Assembly (NCBI GenBank): GCA_946479285.1 | Contig: CAMLFH010000029.1 | Span: forward strand, 1-57,411 | Direction: 5' to 3' | Source of the DNA: an uncultured Flavobacteriales bacterium | GTDB taxonomy: Bacteria; Bacteroidota; Bacteroidia; Flavobacteriales; Crocinitomicaceae | Length of the DNA: 57,411 bases | Shown: positions 24,363 to 30,946 of the stretch, piece after piece | How positions within the stretch are numbered: the stretch's first letter is position 1 | How the letters are laid out: each line of letters starts with the position of its first letter | Position numbers and translations under genes: made by a program | Notes under the pieces: model-generated | Told to the model about the DNA's origin: nothing | Database searches by the model: none | What the model saw: only the letters and a program-made list of their open reading frames with translations

Positions 24363-25613
24363 ATGATTGAGTTATTACCGCATATTTATACACTTTCAAA
24401 TGGCCTTAGATTGGTTTATCTGCATGCAGGTTCGCCGGTTGCGCATTTGGGAGTTACGGTCCTTGCCGGTTCCAGGTTTGAAGAAGACCACGAAGTTGGA
24501 TTGGCGCATTTCCTGGAACATAGTATCTTCAAGGGAACTGAAAAGCGCAAAGCCTTTCATATTTTATCCAGGTTGGATTCCGTTGGCGGTGAACTGAACG
24601 CATACACTACCAAGGAGGAAATTTGTTTGTATGCTTCCTTCGTGAAAACGCACATGGATCGCGCAGCAGAATTACTTTCGGATATTGTTATCAACAGCAA
24701 TTTTCCGGAAAAGGAAATCCAGAAGGAAAAGGAAATTGTACTGGATGAACTGAATTCATACCTGGATAGTCCGAGTGACCGGATCTTTGATGATTACGAA
24801 GCTTTGATCTTCCCGAATCATCCCCTGGGAAATAACATTCTTGGAACACCGGAATCTGTTCAGTCGTTTGGAAGAGATTCATTGCGAAGCTACGTAGACA
24901 AGTTCTTTTTCACGGAAAATACGGTTGTTTCGTTTGTGGGTGATATTCCTTTGGAAACACTCGTTAAATGCCTGGAAAAACACTTTCATTCCATGCCTTC
25001 CGGAAAAACGAGGGCAATTCCAAGACCCTTCACTAATTATTCGCCGGTAAAGAAGCGGGCAGAAGAAGGAAATTACCAGGCACATGCTATCATTGGCGGA
25101 ATTGCTCCGGGATACAACAGCGATCACCGAAGAGGAATGACTATGCTGACTAATGTTCTTGGCGGGCCCGCTATGAATTCCCGTCTCAATCTCTCCGTTC
25201 GGGAAAAATACGGTTACACTTATAATATTGAAGCACAGTACTCTCCTTATCCGGATTTAGGGTACTGGTCCATTTATTTCGGAACAGACCAGAAGTATGT
25301 AGCTAAGACTATGAAGATTATTTACGCGGAGTTGAAGAAACTGCGTGAAATCCCACTCACTGCAAAACAATTGCAACAGGCCAAAGAACAGTTGAAAGGG
25401 CATATCGCTTTGTCGCTGGATTCTAACTTGGGCTTGATGCAGGGATTGGGAAAATCCATGTTGCTATTCAATCAGATTGACACGATCCAGGAAATGTATG
25501 AGGGGATTGATAAGCTAACGAGTGAAGAATTGCAGGAAATAGCGGGGATTTATTTCCGGGAAGACAATATCTCGGAGCTGATCTACGATGTGAAACCTGA
25601 CTCCGGAAACTAA
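24363..25613 (+). CDS. M16 family zinc peptidase, cytoplasmic type
   Basis: A 416-residue M16B peptidase without a signal peptide. The zinc motif is intact (HFLEHSIFKG, near residues 46-55), with the VxxELNAYT(T/S)KE segment and a downstream Glu for the third ligand. The C-terminal domain holds the substrate-binding RExxGYTYNI motif. Length is typical of the processing-peptidase-like members. It starts 3 nt after the pdxH stop; no functional link is known. Confidence 0.92.
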   Translation: MIELLPHIYTLSNGLRLVYLHAGSPVAHLGVTVLAGSRFEEDHEVGLAHFLEHSIFKGTEKRKAFHILSRLDSVGGELNAYTTKEEICLYASFVKTHMDRAAELLSDIVINSNFPEKEIQKEKEIVLDELNSYLDSPSDRIFDDYEALIFPNHPLGNNILGTPESVQSFGRDSLRSYVDKFFFTENTVVSFVGDIPLETLVKCLEKHFHSMPSGKTRAIPRPFTNYSPVKKRAEEGNYQAHAIIGGIAPGYNSDHRRGMTMLTNVLGGPAMNSRLNLSVREKYGYTYNIEAQYSPYPDLGYWSIYFGTDQKYVAKTMKIIYAELKKLREIPLTAKQLQQAKEQLKGHIALSLDSNLGLMQGLGKSMLLFNQIDTIQEMYEGIDKLTSEELQEIAGIYFREDNISELIYDVKPDSGN

Positions 25614-25758
25614 ATTTAAAGAATTTCTAAATTTTAGAATTTGCTAATTAGCGTGTTCGCTAATTTGCGAACAGTGGCCCTTTATTATTGAATTCCTATT
25701 TGTTAAAGTATCAGGGTGTTTTTATCATTTTTTGGATCAACCTCACCCGAATTGAAAC

Positions 25759-25766
25759 TAACTTTG
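25759..25766 (+). promoter_or_regulatory. Candidate -7 box for the thioredoxin-like gene
   Basis: Perfect TAACTTTG 19 nt upstream of the ATG at 25786. A TTTG lies 24 nt upstream, longer than usual. The 25614-25758 gap before it is AT-rich with short palindromes (TTCTAAA/TTTAGAA) and nothing else. Confidence 0.45.
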
Positions 25767-25785
25767 GTCCATCAAATTTACAGAC

Positions 25786-26334
25786 ATGGACTTTCAAACT
25801 TACATCCAACAATTCGAACAAATCCTGAATTCACCAAACCCACAAGCTCCTTACGATAATCCCGATTATTTCAATTACACCAAACTAAATTGGTCGCGGA
25901 TGAATCGTTGGCTGAAAAAAGGAGAAATCCTTCCGCAGGTAAAGGAAAAAATCGAAGCAATTACAGAAAAACAGGAATGGATTGTGATCACTGAACCCTG
26001 GTGTGGAGATGCCTCCCACATTGTCCCGTTCATACATATGATGGCGGAATTGAATCCGTTGATCCATGTAGATTATGAATTGCGCGACGCTGAACCTTTC
26101 CGGATCAACGAGTATTTGACAAACGGAGGAAAAGCCATTCCAAAATTGATCGTAAAAAATTCAAAAGGCGAAGACCTGGCAACCTGGGGACCAAGACCGG
26201 TCGAATGTCAGGCATTGTATAAAGAAATGCACGACAATAAAGTTCCGTTCGAGGAAGTAAAGATCAAACTTCAGAATTGGTACAATGAGCATCAGGGAGT
26301 AGAGATCCAGGAAGAGATTGCCGGGTTGTTATAA
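25786..26334 (+). CDS. Thioredoxin-like family protein (single-Cys WCGDA)
   Basis: A 182-residue cytoplasmic protein of the Thioredoxin_9 group. The active-site region reads EPWCGDASHIVPF, keeping the first Cys but not the second, so it cannot act as a classical dithiol thioredoxin; relatives carry WCGDS/A at this position. A GKAIPKLIV segment corresponds to the cis-Pro loop. The last 6 nt overlap the convergent trmN6 gene, leaving no space for a terminator. Confidence 0.8.
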   Translation: MDFQTYIQQFEQILNSPNPQAPYDNPDYFNYTKLNWSRMNRWLKKGEILPQVKEKIEAITEKQEWIVITEPWCGDASHIVPFIHMMAELNPLIHVDYELRDAEPFRINEYLTNGGKAIPKLIVKNSKGEDLATWGPRPVECQALYKEMHDNKVPFEEVKIKLQNWYNEHQGVEIQEEIAGLL

Positions 26335-27030
26335 CTCCCGATCGTGAAAATCCTTCGTTAAGACTTTATATTCTTCCGTATAAGCGCCATCTTCAGTCCG
26401 GATACAAAGTGAGGATGATAGAACTTCCTGTTTCATTTTACAGAGCGAAATGATGATCCGTGCAGGTTTGCCGGGTTTCCCCAAAATTGTAATCAGATCT
26501 GCGGGAAACAAATGAGTTTCACGAGCCAGTTCGATAATCGTCTCTTTGCTTTCAAAAGGAATGATTATCCAGGCTTTTCCGGTCGTTGTTAGCAAACGAG
26601 AGATCGACTGAATTAATTCGGTGAATGAAAGACTATCCGTATGTCTTGCAAGGGATTTCTCTTCGTTTGGATTCTTACTGCTGTTTTCGAAGAATGGCGG
26701 ATTGCTGATTATTGCATCAAATCCTTTTGCAGGGTAGTATTCCTGTATTGCCTGGTTTATGATTTGTATTCCCGAAGGAAAAGGATTATTGCCGGCATTT
26801 ATCTTTGCGTCTTTAAAAGCAGGCTCAGAGATTTCCAGCCCGATGATTTCCTCTAATGAAAATCGCTGTGCGCACATCAGTGCAAGAACTCCCGTTCCGG
26901 TTCCAATGTCAAGTAAACGTTTGGGATTATTCCAGCGGCACAAACTTCCCAAAAGCATGGAATCGGTTCCAACCTTTAAAGCGGCATTTTCCTGGTGGAT
27001 TTGAAAGTGTTTGAATTTAAAAACACTCAT
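26329..27030 (-). CDS. trmN6: tRNA1(Val) (adenine-N6)-methyltransferase, TrmN6/YfiC family
   Basis: A 233-residue SAM-dependent methyltransferase that methylates A37 of tRNA-Val in E. coli homologues. SAM-binding LLDIGTGTGVLALMCAQR and the catalytic NPPFF (residues of about 110-114) are clear; the FxFKxFxIxQ start is the family N-terminus. It is the third gene of an rpsP-rimM-trmN6 operon: its ATG overlaps the rimM stop in an ATGA. The context supports a translation-related role. Confidence 0.88.
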   Translation of the reverse strand: MSVFKFKHFQIHQENAALKVGTDSMLLGSLCRWNNPKRLLDIGTGTGVLALMCAQRFSLEEIIGLEISEPAFKDAKINAGNNPFPSGIQIINQAIQEYYPAKGFDAIISNPPFFENSSKNPNEEKSLARHTDSLSFTELIQSISRLLTTTGKAWIIIPFESKETIIELARETHLFPADLITILGKPGKPARIIISLCKMKQEVLSSSLCIRTEDGAYTEEYKVLTKDFHDREL

Positions 27031-27560
27031 TCTTCGCCCATGTACATTTCAATCAATCCTGCTGGAGAAGTAATGTGCAATGTTTTGGCTTTTCGGTCAA
27101 CCTTTTGGACCAGGCCGTCGATAAATGGAATGAGAATTTCTTTTTCTCCGTTCATGGCAACGATCAACGGATTTACACTGTTGTCTACAACCTGTTCAAT
27201 AATTCCGGCTTCTCCATAACGTGTATCGATCAGCTTGAAGCCAACAATCTCGTGGTCGTAGAAATGTTTTTCGTCTAATTCGGGAAGAATAGACAGGGGA
27301 AGGTAACAGCTTTTCCGGAGAATGATCTTGGCATCGTTTTCAGAGTCCACACCTTCCAGCTTTACAGCAGCAAATCCTTTGTTTTTTAGAATAAAGGATT
27401 TAACAAAGAAAGGAGTTAGCTGTCCGTTGATGTCAATGAAAAAAGCATCCAGGGTTTTGTAATCTTCCGGGTTGGTTACATCTAAAAAAAGCGAAACTTC
27501 ACCTTTGTATCCGTGAAGTTTCGCAATATAACCAAGTTGAAAGCAATCAGAATGTTGCAT
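27027..27560 (-). CDS. rimM: Ribosome maturation factor RimM
   Basis: A 177-residue assembly factor for the 30S head, which binds S19. The N-terminal LGYIAKLHGYKGEVSLFLD segment and the PRC-barrel half (FYDHEIVGFKL, then NPLIVAMNGEKEILIPF) are the family hallmarks. Length is standard. It lies 18 nt after rpsP and overlaps trmN6 by 4 nt. In many bacteria rimM sits directly with rpsP, as here. Confidence 0.95.
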   Translation of the reverse strand: MQHSDCFQLGYIAKLHGYKGEVSLFLDVTNPEDYKTLDAFFIDINGQLTPFFVKSFILKNKGFAAVKLEGVDSENDAKIILRKSCYLPLSILPELDEKHFYDHEIVGFKLIDTRYGEAGIIEQVVDNSVNPLIVAMNGEKEILIPFIDGLVQKVDRKAKTLHITSPAGLIEMYMGEE

Positions 27561-27578
27561 GAATCAACTTTAAATGAA

Positions 27579-28229
27579 TTAAGCCTCAGCTTCTCCTTCT
27601 TCAGCAGCAGGAGCGTCCTCTGCAGGAGCTTCAGTTGCCGGTTCTTCAGCAGCTTCAGGAGCTGTTTCTTCAGTTGCAGCTTCTACTTCAGCAACCGGAG
27701 CATCCTCTGCAGGAGCATCAGTTGTTTCTTCAGGAGCAGCTTCCTCAACTACAGGAGCTTCTTCTTCAGCAGGCGTGTTTTTAGCTTCAATTGCTTTTGC
27801 TTTAGCTTCGTTTGTATCAGCTTCTGCTTTCAAACGAGCAGCTTTGTCAGCTACAGCATCTTTTCCAAGACCTTCAATTTTACCTTGAATCTTGTTTGCT
27901 TTGTCAGCTTCCCAGGCAGCGAACTTAGTCTCTACTTGCTCTGCAGTTAAAGCACCTTTAGTTACACCTTTCAACAGGTGGTTTTTGTACAATACTCCTT
28001 TGTAAGAAAGGATTGCACGTGCAGTATCAGACATTTCAGCACCCGTACCAACCCATTTTAAAGTTGATTCGAAGTTGATGTCGATTGTAGCAGGGTTCGT
28101 GTTAGGATTGTAAACTCCTAATTTCTCGATGAACTTACCATCACGCTTAGCGCGGGAATCAGCTACTACTACATGGAAAATTGCTTTCCCTTTTTTACCG
28201 TGTCTTTGCAAACGAATACGTGTTGCCAT
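27579..28229 (-). CDS. rpsP: 30S ribosomal protein S16 with acidic C-terminal extension
   Basis: S16 binds 16S rRNA in the 30S body. Residues 1-90 are the conserved core: ATRIRLQRHGKKGKAIFHVV, then ADSRAKRDGKFIEKLGVYNP. An extension of about 125 residues follows: a helical Lys/Ala part and then an Ala/Glu/Pro-rich tail with repeated PAEDAP and EEAP units, almost without basic residues. E. coli S16 has 82 residues. Bacteroidota S16 often carries a tail, and this one is at the long end. It is preceded by a good promoter at 28303-28333. Confidence 0.95.
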   Translation of the reverse strand: MATRIRLQRHGKKGKAIFHVVVADSRAKRDGKFIEKLGVYNPNTNPATIDINFESTLKWVGTGAEMSDTARAILSYKGVLYKNHLLKGVTKGALTAEQVETKFAAWEADKANKIQGKIEGLGKDAVADKAARLKAEADTNEAKAKAIEAKNTPAEEEAPVVEEAAPEETTDAPAEDAPVAEVEAATEETAPEAAEEPATEAPAEDAPAAEEGEAEA

Positions 28230-28302
28230 AATGTTAATTGTTTGAGGTACGAAACCCCGATTAAAATGAATATTAACTTCTGCTTAGCGAATAAACAGGG
28301 TG

Positions 28303-28333
28303 CAAAGATAGTAAAAGCTTCAGAATCTGCAAA
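28303..28333 (-). promoter_or_regulatory. Promoter of the rpsP-rimM-trmN6 operon
   Basis: On the minus strand, -33 TTTG (28333-28330), 19 nt, then a perfect -7 box TATCTTTG (28310-28303). This is the best-spaced Bacteroidota promoter in the window and gives a 5' UTR of about 65 nt. Confidence 0.75.
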
Positions 28334-28334
28334 T

Positions 28335-28366
28335 AAAAAAGGGCAAGATATCGCTACCATGCCCTT
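28335..28366 (-). terminator. Intrinsic terminator after the OM beta-barrel gene
   Basis: Minus-strand stem AAGGGCA/TGCCCTT with a 14-nt loop followed by T6. It lies 22 nt beyond the stop codon at 28389 and just upstream of the rpsP promoter. Confidence 0.75.
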
Positions 28367-28388
28367 ACTGATAAAGAATTCTTACCGA

Positions 28389-29207
28389 TTAATCTCCTGT
28401 AAATGTAAATTTGATACCAACCTGAACGAAGAAATTACTGAAGTTTGCAACTTGTCTCAGATCTTCTTTAGCTGATGTCAGGCTCGTTGCCGGATTGTAG
28501 CTGAAATTGTTAGAAGATGAATTTAATTCATCTACATAGGTAATTTCTTTGGAATAAGTAGGAGCACTTGCAAGCTGGTCATTTCCGTTAATGGTGGCTG
28601 TCTTCACTTCAGTTGCCTTTGATTTTACACGTAAGCTGTTTGCACCTACTTCTGCGAAGAATCCGAATTTTTGCCCGAAATGAATATTAAAACCGAATGC
28701 TCCAGTATATCCCAAAGCAACTTTCCCACTGGTTGAAGATACTTGAACGACGCTTATTCCGGGAACGGAATTGTCATTTAGTTCGGTTTTAACCGATCCC
28801 AATAATGGAATAAGCAGACCTGTGCGTGCGTAAACAGAGAATTTTTCACCAGCTGATCGGATGTAAAATGCCGGTGCAATACGGAATTGCGTGGATTTCT
28901 GTGTTGTTCTGTCAGTTCCGGCAGCTCCATCTGTTTTATCTATTGTCGTTTCAGAACCGAAAAAACCATTCAGGCCCAGTTCAACTCCGAAGTGTTCTCC
29001 AAACATGTAACCAGGCGTTAAATTTGCCTGAAGTCCATTTCCTAAAGTTCCGTAGATATTCTTCGTGTCGCCGTTAGGTGATGTTGATGTACCTAAAACA
29101 TGACCCGGTGAACCCAAACCATAACCGGCAGAAATACCCAGGTTAAATTGTGCAGTTGCTGTGCCCAGGGACATCATTGCCAATACAGGTAGAATTATTT
29201 TTTTCAT
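28389..29207 (-). CDS. Outer-membrane beta-barrel protein, 272 aa
   Basis: A signal peptide (KKIILPVLAMMSLGTATAQ) is followed by a Gly/Phe/Ser-rich beta-barrel: repeated strands such as FNLGISAGYGLG, FGVELGLNGFFG, FNIHFGQKFGFFAEVG and a terminal FVQVGIKFTFTGD with the C-terminal aromatic expected of barrel proteins (here followed by two residues). This is the OmpW/OprF-like porin-fold group of Bacteroidota. Function unknown. Confidence 0.8.
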   Translation of the reverse strand: MKKIILPVLAMMSLGTATAQFNLGISAGYGLGSPGHVLGTSTSPNGDTKNIYGTLGNGLQANLTPGYMFGEHFGVELGLNGFFGSETTIDKTDGAAGTDRTTQKSTQFRIAPAFYIRSAGEKFSVYARTGLLIPLLGSVKTELNDNSVPGISVVQVSSTSGKVALGYTGAFGFNIHFGQKFGFFAEVGANSLRVKSKATEVKTATINGNDQLASAPTYSKEITYVDELNSSSNNFSYNPATSLTSAKEDLRQVANFSNFFVQVGIKFTFTGD

Positions 29208-29224
29208 AAGAGCGTTTTATAGAT

Positions 29225-29232
29225 TTACTTTG
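29225..29232 (+). promoter_or_regulatory. Candidate -7 box for the HD gene
   Basis: TTACTTTG (7 of 8 to TAnnTTTG) 40 nt upstream of the ATG at 29273. A -33 box is not obvious. Confidence 0.35.
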
Positions 29233-29272
29233 CAAGTTAGAATGTTTTAACTGCTTATGCAAGCATAATATC

Positions 29273-29932
29273 ATGAAAAATAATACGAATTTGTTTGAAG
29301 AAGTCAAATCCATTGTGGAACAGAAGTTTAGAAAAGAAAGCGCCGACCACGACTGGTATCACATTGAAAGAGTGTTGAAGTTGGCTGAATATATTCAGGA
29401 TCAGGAAGGTGGAGATTTGCTGGTGGTTCAATTGGCCGCTTTACTTCACGATATTTCCGATCATAAATTGAATGGCGGGATCAAAAATGACTGTGGCAGA
29501 GTATCCCGGGAACTATTGACAAAATTAAATGCGGACGACCAATTGATCGAACGGGTTTGTGCCATCGTTGACAAGGTTTCTTTCAAAGGTGCCGGAGTGG
29601 AAGATGTGGTTGAAAGCCTGGAGTTGGATATTGTGAGAGACGCAGATCGCCTGGATGCAATTGGAGCAATTGGTATTGCAAGGGCTTTCCATTACGGTGG
29701 AAAGAATGACAGGTCATTTTACGAACCGGATCTAGCCCCGTCCATGCACTCAGATTTCGACTCCTATTCTTCCGATAAATCACACACCCTGAATCACTTT
29801 TATGAAAAGTTGCTGTTGATAAAAGATCGGTTAAGAACTCAGACAGCCCGGGAAATTGGTTTGGAAAGACACGATTTAATGGCGGCATTCGTAGCCGAAT
29901 TCCTGAAAGAATGGAATGTTAAATTAAAATGA
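29273..29932 (+). CDS. HD-domain phosphohydrolase (YedJ-like)
   Basis: A 219-residue cytoplasmic metal-dependent phosphohydrolase. The HD motif pieces are all visible: HDWYHIERVLKLA (first His), LAALLHDISDHK (His-Asp), and DADRLDAIGAIGIARAF (C-terminal Asp). E. coli YedJ has 231 residues. The nucleotide or phospho-ester substrate is unknown. It ends 63 nt before the ROK kinase gene, and that gap contains no feature. Confidence 0.85.
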   Translation: MKNNTNLFEEVKSIVEQKFRKESADHDWYHIERVLKLAEYIQDQEGGDLLVVQLAALLHDISDHKLNGGIKNDCGRVSRELLTKLNADDQLIERVCAIVDKVSFKGAGVEDVVESLELDIVRDADRLDAIGAIGIARAFHYGGKNDRSFYEPDLAPSMHSDFDSYSSDKSHTLNHFYEKLLLIKDRLRTQTAREIGLERHDLMAAFVAEFLKEWNVKLK

Positions 29933-29995
29933 ATGGACGCTGCTAAAACAATTTACTAAACTTTAATTCTCAAAAAAAAATCCCATTTTTACAAG

Positions 29996-30943
29996 ATGAT
30001 TGAACATGTTGCGTTAGGCATAGATATCGGTGGAACTAATACTGCTTATGGGTTGGTGAACCGAAACGGAGAGGTGTTATTTGAAGAATCCATCATAACA
30101 ACAGATTATTCGGAACCTGAAGACCTGGTTGAGAAAATTTACCAGGATGTGAAAGAAAATGGTTTCCTGGACAATTTGCTGGGCTTGGGTGTTGGCGCTC
30201 CAAATGGAAATGCATTTACAGGGAATATAGAATTTGCTCCGAACCTGCAATGGAAAGGAGTGATTCCGATTGCAGAATTGTTTGAGCAGAAATTTCACCG
30301 GCCTACCTTACTGGCTAACGATGCAAATGCAGCTGCAATCGGTGAGCATTTGTTCGGAAACGCAAAAGACCTGAATGATTTTGTATTGATCACACTTGGT
30401 ACCGGTCTTGGTTCGGGAATATTTATCAATGGGGAACTGGTTGTGGGTTCCCAGGGTTTTGCCGGTGAATACGGGCATGTGCGAGTGGTTCATAACGGAC
30501 GGGCTTGTGGTTGCGGGAGAAACGGATGTCTTGAAACGTATGTTTCAAGCACGGGAGTTGTTCGCAGTGTGGAAGAGTTGGAAAGCGTTCACAAAGCTGC
30601 TTCCCGTTTGAATGATCTTTCTAAAATTACGGCAAAAGAAGTATTCAATGCTGCAAGTTCTGGTGATGAATTTGCCTGTGAAATTGTTGATTATACGGCA
30701 GAAATGCTCGGGATTGCTTTGGCAGATTTTGCGGCCTTCTCCAATCCGAAGGCATACATCCTTTTTGGAGGATTGGCACAAAGTGGTGCCTATTTCTCCG
30801 AAAAAGTAAAAAAACACATGGAGGAAAACCTGCTTCAAATTTACCAGGGACATATTGAAATTAGAAACTCTGCTCTTCACGATATGAATGCGGCTGTATT
30901 GGGTACGGCTGCTTCCATGTTTTGGAAAGCGATCAAAAAGTAA
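29996..30943 (+). CDS. ROK family sugar kinase (glucokinase-like)
   Basis: A 315-residue kinase that phosphorylates a hexose or amino sugar. ATP-binding GIDIGGTNTAYGLV, the zinc-binding CGCGRNGCLE (consensus CxCGxxGCxE) and VLITLGTGLGSGIFINGE mark the ROK family. GH92 alpha-mannosidase follows 3 nt downstream, so mannose released by that enzyme is the plausible substrate of the pathway, though glucose or N-acetylmannosamine cannot be excluded. Confidence 0.9.
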   Translation: MIEHVALGIDIGGTNTAYGLVNRNGEVLFEESIITTDYSEPEDLVEKIYQDVKENGFLDNLLGLGVGAPNGNAFTGNIEFAPNLQWKGVIPIAELFEQKFHRPTLLANDANAAAIGEHLFGNAKDLNDFVLITLGTGLGSGIFINGELVVGSQGFAGEYGHVRVVHNGRACGCGRNGCLETYVSSTGVVRSVEELESVHKAASRLNDLSKITAKEVFNAASSGDEFACEIVDYTAEMLGIALADFAAFSNPKAYILFGGLAQSGAYFSEKVKKHMEENLLQIYQGHIEIRNSALHDMNAAVLGTAASMFWKAIKK

Positions 30944-30946
30944 CGC

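Noticed and set aside
27513..27950. 145-codon plus-strand frame rich in Ser/Phe/Cys
   Set aside because: It is antisense to the repetitive acidic tail of rpsP; its residues mirror the Glu/Ala codons.
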